Source of the DNA: Pseudoxanthomonas sp. X-1
GTDB lineage: Bacteria > Pseudomonadota > Gammaproteobacteria > Xanthomonadales > Xanthomonadaceae
NCBI RefSeq assembly: GCF_020042665.1
Contig: NZ_CP083376.1
Coordinates: forward strand, 3,012,001 to 3,076,000
Direction of reading: 5' to 3'
DNA: 64,000 nt
Part shown: one piece after another, positions 9,043 through 19,723 of the stretch
Layout of the letters: each line of letters opens with the position of its first letter
How positions within the stretch are numbered: the first letter of the stretch is position 1
Translations under genes and position numbers: made by a program
The notes under the pieces: model-generated
What the model was told of the DNA's origin: nothing
What the model saw: the letters and a program-made list of their open reading frames with translations, nothing else
The model's database searches: none

Positions 9043-9684
9043 TCAACCGACCACGAAGGTCAGCGCGTGGTCCAGCATGAACATCGCCAGGACCACGAGA
9101 AACGGGCTGCGCAGCAACGGCCGCCCATAGGCGAAGCGGGCATGCAGCCAGAAGACGATGATCGCCAGATACAGCGCGATCATCGTGTAGATCACGCCCG
9201 CGAAGCCGCCGGCCAGGTGGATCCCCAGCCGCGCCAGACCAGGCTGGGCCACCATCAGCGCGGCAGCGACCACGAAGGCGACGTGCCGGAAGAAGCGGCG
9301 CCGGTACAGCAGCGCGAGCGCGTAGAACGCCACGAAGAACGCCGGATCGAACAGGAGGCCCGGTGAAAATCGTCGCCACTGCAGCCAGCCGACGCTGCCC
9401 GCGAACAGGACCACCAGCGCGATGGAAGCCCAGCCCAGCCAACGGTGCACGCGCGGCCTGCCCGCCTCGATCAGGAAGGGCTGCACGATCAGCAGCGCAA
9501 ACCAGGCGACGCAGACGAGCGCGTGGAAGTGGACCGCGGCCGGCACGCCCGCGAAGTCCGGCGCGCGACCGAGATAGCCGAAGAACGGCGTGCCCGGGAT
9601 ACGCGGCGTGAAGCCGGCCAGGACCAGTGCCAGCAAGCCCAGGAAGAAGAAGCCGAGGTGGCGGTACGGGCGGCGCGCGGTCAT
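9043..9684 (-). CDS. Conserved multi-pass membrane protein, function unknown
   Basis: 213 residues with about six hydrophobic segments. One stretch (about 52-85) carries regularly placed His and Trp: HFHALVCVAWFALL, then an Arg-rich loop and HRWLGW. Paired histidines at the ends of membrane helices could hold haem or a metal, as in cytochrome b561-like proteins, but this is a guess. Not recognised beyond a conserved membrane family. It converges with the DJ-1/PfpI gene 30 bases away. Confidence 0.7.
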   Translation of the reverse strand: MTARRPYRHLGFFFLGLLALVLAGFTPRIPGTPFFGYLGRAPDFAGVPAAVHFHALVCVAWFALLIVQPFLIEAGRPRVHRWLGWASIALVVLFAGSVGWLQWRRFSPGLLFDPAFFVAFYALALLYRRRFFRHVAFVVAAALMVAQPGLARLGIHLAGGFAGVIYTMIALYLAIIVFWLHARFAYGRPLLRSPFLVVLAMFMLDHALTFVVG

Positions 9685-9808
9685 GACGGAGAACTCGAGG
9701 GCTCGATGACACCAACGCCGCCTCGAGGCGGCGCAGGTCAGCCCCGGTTGAGCCGCGTCACCGGCATGGGCGGCCGATGACGCGCACGCGATCCGGCCAG
9801 CGGACCGA

Positions 9809-10480
<672 letters not shown>

Positions 10481-10573
10481 GGGAAACCTCCTTCCAACGG
10501 ATGGGTGGGGCGCCGCCGCGGCTTGTCATCGCGCCCCGGCGGAGCGCGTCGAAGCAGGATGGGGGGACTGGCC

Positions 10574-10840
10574 CTAAGCCGGCGACAGGCCCGGATCGGC
10601 GAACTCCCCAAAGATGGGGTCGACCGGGGGATCGAGCAAGCCCGCCGCCGCCAGCGCATCGCGCGCCTGCGGCAGGGCCACGTCCGGCACGCAGACGCGC
10701 AGCACGCCGAACAGCGGCAGTTCGCCGCCGGCGCCCAGCAGCGATTCGCCGAAGACGAAGGCCGGGATGCCCGCGTCTTCCAGCGCATGCCGCGCCAGGT
10801 GGGCATCGAACAGGTTGTTGGCGCGATAGGCCACTTGCAT
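10574..10840 (-). CDS. DUF2007 domain protein
   Basis: An 88-residue soluble protein. The whole length fits the DUF2007 fold (putative signal-transducing protein, an ACT-like beta-alpha unit): the MQVAYRANNLFDAHLARHALEDAGIP-type start, a central G-rich LGAGGELPLFGVL strand, and a helix VALPQARDALAAAG. Function is not known for the family. It lies upstream of msrA on the same strand with a 93-base gap. Confidence 0.8.
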   Translation of the reverse strand: MQVAYRANNLFDAHLARHALEDAGIPAFVFGESLLGAGGELPLFGVLRVCVPDVALPQARDALAAAGLLDPPVDPIFGEFADPGLSPA

Positions 10841-10916
10841 GCGGACCTCCAGCAGGGCTGCGGACTGGCGGCGAGCATACGTCCGGCGCGGCGGTTGGCC
10901 CGTCGATGCATCCGCC

Positions 10917-11014
10917 GCCCGGTGGGAGCCGCCATGGCGGCAATGGGCTTTACCGAAAGTCCTGCCAATCTTCTAGGTAGAGCCTCACCGCCGCCATGGC
11001 GGCTCCCACCGGGC
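10917..11014. repeat. REP-like element, family A: perfect 25-bp inverted repeat
   Basis: The 25 bases at 10917-10941 are the exact reverse complement of 10990-11014, with a 48-base spacer. Each arm contains its own palindrome, GCCGCCATGGCGGC. A diverged pair of the same family lies at 31752-31825. It fills most of the 10841-11146 intergenic region ahead of glnS; the rest holds only a possible promoter (TAGACT at 11114-11119). Confidence 0.9.
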
Positions 11015-11146
11015 CTCCACCCAGCTCACCCAGGGCTCAGACAACGCTTCGCATGGGCGCCCGCAGCGCACGCAGCGCGAGACTTCAGGCAGAGGGCCCG
11101 CGGCCGCTTGGGCTAGACTTGGCGTTTGAATCACGTCCTGCCTCCC

Positions 11147-12924
<1,778 letters not shown>

Positions 12925-12925
<1 letters not shown>

Positions 12926-13380
12926 TGCGCCCCTGGCGCGCCCTGCTCGCCCCGCTGCTGGCCGCCGTGCTGCTGGCCGGCTGCGCCGCGCCGGCCAATA
13001 CCCAGGGCGTGCAGCCGTCGCCCGCGACCGACCCGGCGCCTGCGCCGGCCCCCGGTGCGCAGACCGGCTCGAACGCCACGCCCGCGCCTTCGCGCCCCCC
13101 CAGCACGCCGGCCAAGGTCCAGACCCAGTGCACGAGCGACGCGCAGTGCGTGGTCAAGAACATCGGCAGCTGCTGCGGCGAACTGCCCGCCTGCGTCAAC
13201 GTGGACAGCCCCACCGACCCGGCCGCGGTCCAGGCGCAGTGCCAGGCCAGCGGCCGCATGGGCATCTGCGGCTTCCGCCCGATCAGCGCCTGCCAGTGCC
13301 AGGCCGGCACCTGCCAGCCGGCGGGCGACGGCGCCGGCAGCCTGACCCCCGCTTCTTCCGCACCGCTGCAGATCCGCTGA
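12925..13380 (+). CDS. Cysteine-rich lipoprotein, function unknown
   Basis: 151 residues. A signal peptide ends in the lipobox LLAGC with Cys20 as the lipidated residue; the absence of Asp at +2 favours outer-membrane sorting. A Pro/Ala-rich linker (about 25-65) leads to a compact C-terminal domain with ten cysteines (QC, QC, CC, AC, QC, IC, AC, QC, TC spacing), probably disulfide-bonded in the periplasm. The family is not recognised. Its start overlaps the glnS stop and its stop overlaps the next start, so all three genes are probably translated together. Confidence 0.82.
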
Positions 13381-13937
13381 TGCTTTACGCCCAGGTCCAT
13401 CTCACCCTGCCCGCCTGGGTCCACGACGCCGTGGACCTGGGTCGCGCCTACGCCGGCGATGCCGACAAGGTGGCGCTGGCCATCACCCTGTCGCGGCTGA
13501 ACGTCGAGCACGCCAGCGGCGGGCCGTTCGGCGCGGTGGTGTTCGACGGCGACCGCATCGTCGCGGCCGGCGTCAACCGCGTGGTGCCGCACAACACCTC
13601 GCTGGCCCATGCCGAGAACATGGCCTACATGCTGGCCCAGCAGCGCACGCAGAGCTTCCGCCTCAATGCGGTCCTGTCCGGCCCGGTCACGCTGGCCACC
13701 TCGGCCCAGCCCTGCTGCCAGTGCTTCGGCGCCACGGTGTGGGCCGGCATCGACCGGCTGCTGATCGGCGCGCGCGCCGAGGACGTCGAATCGCTGACCG
13801 ACTTCGACGAAGGCCCGCTGCCGGCCGACTGGGTCGGCGAGCTGGGCAAGCGCGGCATCGAGGTCGTGCGCGACCTGCACCGCGACGACGCCCGCGCGGT
13901 GCTGGCCCACTACGGCCAGCACGGCCCGCAGTACTGA
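13380..13937 (+). CDS. Nucleoside deaminase (CMP/dCMP deaminase family)
   Basis: A 185-residue zinc-dependent deaminase-fold protein, likely acting on guanine, cytosine or a related base or nucleoside. The zinc site is complete: His77 and Glu79 in AHAENMAY and Cys112 and Cys115 in QPCCQC. It resembles guanine deaminase/tRNA-adenosine deaminase relatives more than cytidine deaminase, but the substrate cannot be read from the sequence. The ATG overlaps the upstream TGA (TGATG). Confidence 0.88.
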   Translation: MLYAQVHLTLPAWVHDAVDLGRAYAGDADKVALAITLSRLNVEHASGGPFGAVVFDGDRIVAAGVNRVVPHNTSLAHAENMAYMLAQQRTQSFRLNAVLSGPVTLATSAQPCCQCFGATVWAGIDRLLIGARAEDVESLTDFDEGPLPADWVGELGKRGIEVVRDLHRDDARAVLAHYGQHGPQY

Positions 13938-13951
13938 AGACCCCCGCTTCG

Positions 13952-14497
13952 ATGCCCGCGAACGCAGCCGCCCGCGTCCTTTCGGCCGTGACGATCCGCC
14001 CCCTGACCGTGGCCGACGCGTCCGCGCTGAAAGCGTGCCGCGTGGCCGGGCTGCAGGAAACACCCGAGGCCTTCCTGTCCACGGCGGCCGAGATCCAGGC
14101 CACGCCGCTGGCGCAGTTCGAATCCGAACTGGCCGACGCGGATATCCGCTATGCCGGCGCCTTCGACGGCGAGCGGCTGGTGGGCTTCATGCGCACGGTG
14201 CGTTTCTCGCGGCGGGCGCGGCGCCACGTCGCCGAGGTCCGCAGCGTGGTGGTGCGCGCGTCGCATCGCCGCCAGGGCATCGCCGGCCGCCTGCTCTCGC
14301 ACCTGATCGCACAGGCGCGCGACAGCGGCATCGAGGCGCTGCTGCTGACCGTGGTCGCCGACAACCTGCCGGCCCGCCGCCTGTACGAGCAGGCCGGCTT
14401 CGCTGTCTACGGGATCGAACCGTGCGCCGTGCGCCGGGACGGTGTGGATGAGGACCAGCTGCTGATGCGGCTGGCGCTGCAGGCGCCGGGCCCATGA
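13952..14497 (+). CDS. GNAT family N-acetyltransferase
   Basis: A 181-residue acetyltransferase. The acetyl-CoA pyrophosphate loop RRQGIAGRL (about 105-113) follows strand SVVVRASH, and the C-terminal half keeps LTVVADNLPARRLYEQAGF, the classic GNAT motif B. The substrate is unknown; small-molecule or protein amines are both possible. GTG 13988 in VTIRPL is a second start option. It lies 14 bases after the deaminase gene. Confidence 0.88.
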   Translation: MPANAAARVLSAVTIRPLTVADASALKACRVAGLQETPEAFLSTAAEIQATPLAQFESELADADIRYAGAFDGERLVGFMRTVRFSRRARRHVAEVRSVVVRASHRRQGIAGRLLSHLIAQARDSGIEALLLTVVADNLPARRLYEQAGFAVYGIEPCAVRRDGVDEDQLLMRLALQAPGP

Positions 14498-14546
14498 GCG
14501 GCCACGCAGCGGTCGGTTCGCAGCCGCGCGCACGCCGGAGGCAGGC

Positions 14547-15599
14547 ATGAAGGCCATCGGCCTGCTGTGCTATTGCCGCCAGGGCTTCGAGCCGGAGCTG
14601 GCGGCCGAGCTGACCCAGCGTGCGGCCGAGGCCGGGCTGGCCGGCTATGCCCGTACCCAGCGCAACGAGGGCTATGCGGTCTTCGCCTGCGAGGACGCGG
14701 GGCTGGGCCAGGCCCTGCCCTGGCGCACGCTGGTGTTCGCACGCCAGAAGCTGGCGCTGATCGCCGAACTGCGCGGGCTGGACCCGGCCGACCGCATCAC
14801 GCCGATGCTGGCCGCGCTGGACGGCCTGCCGCGGCTCGGCGATGTGTGGGTCGAGCACCCGGATTCGGACACGGCCAAGCCGCTGGCCGGGCTGGCGCGC
14901 AGCTTCGGCAATGCGCTGCGTCCGGCGCTGCGCAAGGCCGGCCTGCTCAGCCCCAGGGAAGACCCGCGGCTGCCGCGCCTGCACGTGCTGTTCGTCGCCG
15001 GCGACCACGCGCTGCTGGGCCTGGCCCAGCCCGGCGACGCCGCGCCCTGGCCGCTGGGCATCCCGCGCCTGCGACTGCTGCCCGAGGCGCCGTCGCGCTC
15101 GGCGCTGAAGCTGGAGGAAGCCTTCCTGGCCCTGCTCGATGCCGACGAGCGCGCGGCGCTGCTGCGCGCCGGCATGCGCGCGGCCGACCTGGGCGCCGCC
15201 CCGGGCGGCTGGACCTGGGTGCTGACCCGCCAGCAGCTGCAGGTCACCAGCATCGACAACGGCCCGCTGCGCCAGCACGTGCTCGAGACCGGCCTGGTCA
15301 CCCACCTGCGCGCCGACGGCTTCCACTGGAAGCCCGCCCAGCCGCTGGACTGGATGGTCTGCGACATGGTCGAGCAGCCGCGCCGCGTGGCCGAGCGCAT
15401 GGCCACCTGGCTGCGCGAGGGCTGGTGCCGGCACAGCGTGTTCAACCTCAAGCTGCCGATGAAGAAGCGCTGGGACGAGACGGTGCTGTGCCTGGAGATC
15501 CTGCGCACGCAGTCCGGCGGCCTGCGCACCCTGCGCGCCAAGCAGCTGTATCACGACCGTGAGGAGATCACGGTGTTCGCCTCCAAGGGCGAGAAGTGA
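14547..15599 (+). CDS. rlmM: 23S rRNA 2'-O-methyltransferase RlmM (C2498)
   Basis: RlmM methylates the 2'-OH of C2498 in the peptidyl-transferase region of 23S rRNA. The 350-residue protein has an N-terminal THUMP-like region and a C-terminal Rossmann fold with the SAM loop DLGAAPGGW (214-222), DWMVCDMVEQP, and FNLKLPMKKRW carrying the catalytic lysine. GGAGG lies six bases before the ATG. Length and architecture match the E. coli enzyme (366). Confidence 0.95.
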   Translation: MKAIGLLCYCRQGFEPELAAELTQRAAEAGLAGYARTQRNEGYAVFACEDAGLGQALPWRTLVFARQKLALIAELRGLDPADRITPMLAALDGLPRLGDVWVEHPDSDTAKPLAGLARSFGNALRPALRKAGLLSPREDPRLPRLHVLFVAGDHALLGLAQPGDAAPWPLGIPRLRLLPEAPSRSALKLEEAFLALLDADERAALLRAGMRAADLGAAPGGWTWVLTRQQLQVTSIDNGPLRQHVLETGLVTHLRADGFHWKPAQPLDWMVCDMVEQPRRVAERMATWLREGWCRHSVFNLKLPMKKRWDETVLCLEILRTQSGGLRTLRAKQLYHDREEITVFASKGEK

Positions 15600-15749
15600 G
15601 CCCAGTCGGGTAGCGGCGGGCGACCTCGCCCGGTCGCGTGGCTTGACGCATTGCCCATTTCGCCCGGCGCCCCATCGCCGGCCGTGACGGTCTCAGCCCC
15701 TGCAATCGCCCCATGCGATGCTGGCATCCGTCAAAGGGAGGGCCGCGCC

Positions 15750-16469
15750 ATGCAACCGATCCAGCTCAAGGACCCGGCCGGGTTCGCCGAGGAATTCCTG
15801 CGCCTGTCGCTGATGCAGGGCTTCGGCTCGCTGAACAAGCGCGACCTGGAACTGCTGACCTTCGTGCTGCTCGAGCGCGATGGCGCGATCCCGCGCGACA
15901 GTTCCAACGCCGCGGCCGCCTTGCAGCTGCGCATCACCGCCACCCGGGTCAAGAGTCTGCGCCGCGACGGCTATGCGCGCTGGCGGGCGCTGGTGCCCGA
16001 AGAACCCGACGCGGCCCTGCAGCGGATCGTGGCCACCGTGCTGACCGAGGACAACCTGCGTTCGGGCGCCAAGCACGTCAGCGAACGCGCCAAGAAGGAC
16101 GGCTTCCTCGCCATCCGCGTCGAGCATCCCGACGATGCGCAGCAGTTCGAGCAGGCGATCCTCGAGGTCGGCGCGCTGCCGGTGTACGAGCGCAACCGCG
16201 AGGTGGTGGCGGTGCGCTTCGACACGCTGCTGAAGATCGCCGAGAAGTGGGGCTACCTGCAGCCCGACCCGGCCGCCGTTGCCCGCGAACTGAAGAAGCT
16301 GCAGCCGGCCTCGGCCGAGGTGGCCGACCTGCTGCAGAAGGACGTGACCAAGCTGCGCTGGGTCGACGCCCGCAACGCGCTCAACAGCCTGGGCGCCAAG
16401 GCCATCGCCTCCACCGCCGAGGGCGGGCTGAAGGGACTGCTGAAGCTGGTGTTCCCGTTCCTGCCGTAA
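15750..16469 (+). CDS. Uncharacterised soluble protein (239 aa)
   Basis: The family is not recognised. The N-terminal part (about 5-85) looks helical and reads as a DNA-binding-type unit: FGSLNKRDLELLTFVLLERDG, then SNAAAALQLRITATRVKSLRRDGYARW, where ITATRVKSLR is placed like a recognition helix. The rest is charged with no membrane segment except a mildly hydrophobic end (GLLKLVFPFLP). The ribosome site AGGGAGG is strong. It stands alone between rlmM and a convergent ubiquinone hydroxylase, with a REP-like pair just after it. The upstream open frame begins at 15651, but ATG 15750 has the better start signal. Confidence 0.75.
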   Translation: MQPIQLKDPAGFAEEFLRLSLMQGFGSLNKRDLELLTFVLLERDGAIPRDSSNAAAALQLRITATRVKSLRRDGYARWRALVPEEPDAALQRIVATVLTEDNLRSGAKHVSERAKKDGFLAIRVEHPDDAQQFEQAILEVGALPVYERNREVVAVRFDTLLKIAEKWGYLQPDPAAVARELKKLQPASAEVADLLQKDVTKLRWVDARNALNSLGAKAIASTAEGGLKGLLKLVFPFLP

Positions 16470-16495
16470 GCACAGCGACGGCGGACGCCAGCGCC

Positions 16496-16569
16496 TGTGG
16501 AGCGGAGCTGGCTCCGCTGCGGCTTTCCATGACCTGGCCGAAGAACAGCGGAGCAAGCTCCGCTCTACA
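16496..16569. repeat. REP-like element, family B (inverted pair)
   Basis: TGTGGAGCGGAGCTGGCTCC at 16496 on the plus strand is answered by the same element inverted, ending TCTACA at 16569. Each copy contains a GGAGC(TT/TG)GCTCC palindrome. It lies between two convergent genes, where it may help stop transcription. Related copies are at 26212-26334. Confidence 0.85.
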
Positions 16570-16584
16570 GACCGCGACGCCGCG

Positions 16585-17763
16585 TTAGAGCCCCGCGGCG
16601 CGACGCCACAGCAGATCGGTCAGCGGCGGCAGCCTGCCGGTCAGGCCGAGCAGCGGGCCGCGCGCCAGGGTGGTGTGCAGCTCGTCGGTGGAGAACAGAC
16701 GGTTGATGCCGTCGAAGGTGTAGGCGGCCACGGTGTTCTCGCTCAGGCGCGTGCGCGCCCAGCGCTGCAGCCGGTGCGCGCCGTCCCACGGCGCCTGGCG
16801 CGCCTGCGCCTGGGCCACGCTGTCCAGCAGCCCCGCCACGTCGCGCAGGCCCAGGTTGACGCCCTGCCCGGCCAGCGGATGCACCGCGTGCGCGGCGTCG
16901 CCGAGCAGCAGCACGCGGCCCTCGACATACTCGCGCGCCAGCTGCAGGCGCAGCGGGAACGCCGCGCGCGGCGAGTCGACGACCAGCTCGCCCAGGCGCC
17001 CGCCGAAGGCCAGGGTCAGCTCGCGCGAGAACGCGGCCTCCTCCAGCGCCAGCACGCGCGCGGCCTCGGCCTGCGGCAATGTCCACACGATCGAACTGCG
17101 TCCCTGGGTGCAGGGCAGCACGGCCAGCGGACCGGTCGGCAGGAAGCGCTGCCAGGCGGTGTCCTCGTGCGGGCGTTCGGAGCGGATGTAGCCGACCACG
17201 CCCTGCTGGCCATAGTCGTGCCCCTGCGTGCCCAGCCCGGCCAGCTGGCGCAGCGTGGAGGCCGCGCCGTCGGCGGCGATCGCCAGCCGGGCCTCCAGCC
17301 GCGCACCGTCGTCCAGCGTCAGGCGCACGCCGGTCGCGTCCTGTTCCATCGCCTCCACCCGCGCCGGGCAGCGCAGCTGCACGCCGGCCGCCGGCAGCGC
17401 GGCCCACAGGCGATCGGCCAGCAGGCCGTGTTCGATCAGCCAGCCCAGTTCGCGCCGGCCCAGGCGATCGGCGTCGAACACCAGCTCGCCGCCGCCGGCC
17501 GCGTCCCACACGCGCATGCGGCGGTACGGCTGGGCACGCGCCCCACGCACCGCGTCCCACACGCCCAGGCGCTGCAACAGCGCGGCATTGTCCGGGGCGA
17601 AGGCGTAGACGCGCAGGTCCGGCGTTTGCGCCGACCACGGCGTCGGCGCCTGGCCCTCGACCAGCACCACGTCCAGCCCGCGCCGGGCCAGACCCAGCGC
17701 GCAGGCGGCGCCGACCACGCCGCCGCCGACCACGATCACATCGCTGCGCGCGCGCCGGCTCAT
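16585..17763 (-). CDS. ubiI: FAD-dependent ubiquinone ring hydroxylase (UbiI/VisC type)
   Basis: A class A flavoprotein monooxygenase of the UbiH/UbiF/UbiI family, hydroxylating the aromatic ring during ubiquinone synthesis at the membrane. The 392-residue protein has the Rossmann dinucleotide loop GGGVVGAACALGL at the N terminus and the second FAD motif GDAAHAVHPLAGQG (about 290-305). The standard GDAAH motif sets it apart from the neighbouring UbiH. The exact ring position (C5 or C6) is inferred. Its start overlaps the ubiH stop by four bases (ATGA). Confidence 0.85.
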   Translation of the reverse strand: MSRRARSDVIVVGGGVVGAACALGLARRGLDVVLVEGQAPTPWSAQTPDLRVYAFAPDNAALLQRLGVWDAVRGARAQPYRRMRVWDAAGGGELVFDADRLGRRELGWLIEHGLLADRLWAALPAAGVQLRCPARVEAMEQDATGVRLTLDDGARLEARLAIAADGAASTLRQLAGLGTQGHDYGQQGVVGYIRSERPHEDTAWQRFLPTGPLAVLPCTQGRSSIVWTLPQAEAARVLALEEAAFSRELTLAFGGRLGELVVDSPRAAFPLRLQLAREYVEGRVLLLGDAAHAVHPLAGQGVNLGLRDVAGLLDSVAQAQARQAPWDGAHRLQRWARTRLSENTVAAYTFDGINRLFSTDELHTTLARGPLLGLTGRLPPLTDLLWRRAAGL

Positions 17764-18968
17764 GCGCTCGCCTCCCGGCACAGCGCCGGCACGTCGCCGG
17801 CGAAGCCCATCGCGCCGCCGACCAGCATCGACTGCACGCCCGGCAGCCGATCGATGGCCAGCAATCCGGCGCTGCGCAGCGGCCGCAGCAGCGGCGCCGC
17901 GTTGCTGGTCAGCCGCGCCAGGCCATCGGAGAAGCGCAGCGTGCGCTCGCGATCCGGGCCACGCCGCGCTGCATGGCCGGCCAGCAGCGCCTCCTCGCCC
18001 GGGTCGTCGCCTGCGGCGATCAGTTCGGCCAGGGTCAACGCATCGCGCAGGCCCAGGTTGAAGCCCTGCGCGCCCAGCGGATGGATGGTCTGGGCGGCAT
18101 TGCCCAGCAGCACCGCGCGCGGCGCGACCGTGCGCTGCGCCAGCACGCGCACGATCCGGTAATCGCTGCGCGGCCCGCTGGCGACGAAACGCCCGGCGCG
18201 CCAGCCGAACACCGCCTGCACCCGCGCCAGCCACGCCGCCTCGTCCAGCGCGGCCACCGCATCGGCGTCGTCCTCGCGCACGGCATGGATCAGCCCGTAA
18301 TGGCGATCGCCGCGCGGCAGCAGCGCGGTCGGGCCGTCGTCGGTCAGCCGCTCCCAGGCGCTGCCGTCCGGCGCGCGGCTGGTGCGCACGCGCGCCACGA
18401 ACAGGCGCTGGCAGTAATCGTGCCGCTGCGCCTCGATGCCCAGTGCCTCGCGCACGCTGCTGGCGCTGCCGTCGGCGCCGACCAGCAGCGGGGTTTCCAG
18501 CGCCTGTTCGCCCGCGTCGGTGGCGATGCGCAGCCGGCGCACGCCGTCGGCCATGCCCGCCAGCGCCACGAAGCGCGCCGGCCGGTAGCGGGTCACGTGC
18601 GTGCACGCACCCAGGGCCTCTTCCAGGGCCTGGCCGAAATCGCGCGCCACCACCACCTGGCCGAAGGCCTCGCGGCCGTAGTCGGCCGCCTCCAGCAGCA
18701 CCCGGCCGAAATCGCCGCGGCGGCTGACATGGATGCGGCGGATCGCGCCGGTGGGCGCGTGCAGCCGCGCCATCACGCCCAGCGCGGTCAACGCATTGAC
18801 CGTGGCGGCGGCGAAGCTGAGATTGCGCTCGTCGAACACCGCCGGCATCTGCCCCGCCGGGGTCGCCTCGATCAGGGCGACATCGCGCCCCAGCCGGTCC
18901 AGCGCGATCGCCAGGCTGGCCCCGACCAGGCCGCCGCCGACGATCACCACATCATGTCGTGCACTCAT
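17760..18968 (-). CDS. ubiH: 2-octaprenyl-6-methoxyphenol hydroxylase UbiH
   Basis: UbiH adds the C4 hydroxyl in ubiquinone synthesis using FAD and oxygen. The 402-residue protein starts with the dinucleotide loop GGGLVGASLAIAL, keeps DERNLSFAAATV, and has the variant FAD motif GNAAQTIHPLGAQGFNLGLRD-type sequence (about 288-308); the GNAAQT variant is a hallmark of UbiH as opposed to UbiI/UbiF. It is the first gene of a two-gene unit with the UbiI-type gene, overlapping by four bases. Confidence 0.92.
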   Translation of the reverse strand: MSARHDVVIVGGGLVGASLAIALDRLGRDVALIEATPAGQMPAVFDERNLSFAAATVNALTALGVMARLHAPTGAIRRIHVSRRGDFGRVLLEAADYGREAFGQVVVARDFGQALEEALGACTHVTRYRPARFVALAGMADGVRRLRIATDAGEQALETPLLVGADGSASSVREALGIEAQRHDYCQRLFVARVRTSRAPDGSAWERLTDDGPTALLPRGDRHYGLIHAVREDDADAVAALDEAAWLARVQAVFGWRAGRFVASGPRSDYRIVRVLAQRTVAPRAVLLGNAAQTIHPLGAQGFNLGLRDALTLAELIAAGDDPGEEALLAGHAARRGPDRERTLRFSDGLARLTSNAAPLLRPLRSAGLLAIDRLPGVQSMLVGGAMGFAGDVPALCREASA

Positions 18969-19053
18969 GCGGCCATGATACGGCCCGGTCCGTCACGGAC
19001 GCTGCAGGCCCGCGCACGCATCCGCGCAGGCCCCATGCGGCGCGAACGCGCGA

Positions 19054-19059
19054 TAGAAT
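19054..19059 (+). promoter_or_regulatory. Candidate -10 element of the btuM-like gene
   Basis: TAGAAT ends eight bases before ATG 19068, with no Shine-Dalgarno sequence between them. This spacing would put transcription start at or next to the start codon. No convincing -35 is seen. Confidence 0.35.
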
Positions 19060-19067
19060 CAGCGTTC

Positions 19068-19706
19068 ATGCACCAGACCGCCCCCATGACCCCGCTCCCC
19101 ACCCGCACCGGCCCGCGCGCGGCCATCCTGGCCGTGCTGGCCGCCGTGATGATCGCCACCCGCCTGCACCTGCCGGCGCTCTCCACCCACATCGGCGCGC
19201 TGCCGGACGCCTCCTGGGCGGTGTTCTTCATGGCCGGGTTCTACCTGCGCGGCTGGTCGCGCTGGGCCTTCCCGCTGTTCATGGCCCTGGCCGTGGGCGT
19301 GGACTATGCGGTCATCACCGGCCTGGGCCTGGATTTCTGGAAGCACTACTGCGTCTCTGCGGCGTACTGGTGCCTGGTGCCGGCCTACCTGGCGCTGTGG
19401 CTCGGCGGCAGCCTGACCGCGCGCGCCGCCGCGCACCTGCGCCAGGAGCGCGCCCTGGGCCTGGCCGTGGTCGCGCTGGTGGCCGCGGTGGCGCTGTGCC
19501 ACCTGATCAGCCAGGGCAGCTTCTACTGGATCAGCGACAGCGTGCCGCAGCCGACGACGCTGGCCGGCTGGTGGAAGAACTACAGCGACTGGTTCTGGCC
19601 CTTCCTGCGCAGCACCGCCATCTACGTGGGCCTGGGCGTGATCGTCCATGCCGGCGTGCAGCAGGTCGTGCGCCTGGCCCGCCCGCGGGACCGCACCGCC
19701 GGCTGA
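19068..19706 (+). CDS. btuM: BtuM-like membrane protein, probable cobalamin transporter
   Basis: A 212-residue protein with about six hydrophobic segments. It resembles BtuM, a solitary relative of ECF-transporter S-components that takes up vitamin B12 in some proteobacteria; the marks are LPDASWAVFFMAGFYLR, WAFPLFMALAVGVDY and FWKHYCVSAAYWCLVPAYLALWLGG. In the characterised BtuM a cysteine binds the cobalt; Cys95 in WKHYC is the likely equivalent here, with Cys102 nearby. The next gene encodes a cobalamin adenosyltransferase, which supports the assignment. ATG 19086 is an alternative start. No B12 riboswitch is evident in the 99 bases upstream. The family call is from memory of the sequence pattern, so moderately sure. 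Confidence 0.68.
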   Translation: MHQTAPMTPLPTRTGPRAAILAVLAAVMIATRLHLPALSTHIGALPDASWAVFFMAGFYLRGWSRWAFPLFMALAVGVDYAVITGLGLDFWKHYCVSAAYWCLVPAYLALWLGGSLTARAAAHLRQERALGLAVVALVAAVALCHLISQGSFYWISDSVPQPTTLAGWWKNYSDWFWPFLRSTAIYVGLGVIVHAGVQQVVRLARPRDRTAG

Positions 19707-19723
19707 GGGCCGGCGTGCCGCGC

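Noticed and set aside
18969..19067. A cobalamin riboswitch upstream of the btuM-like gene
   Set aside because: The gap is about 99 bases, too short for the full element, and I see no B12-box sequence.
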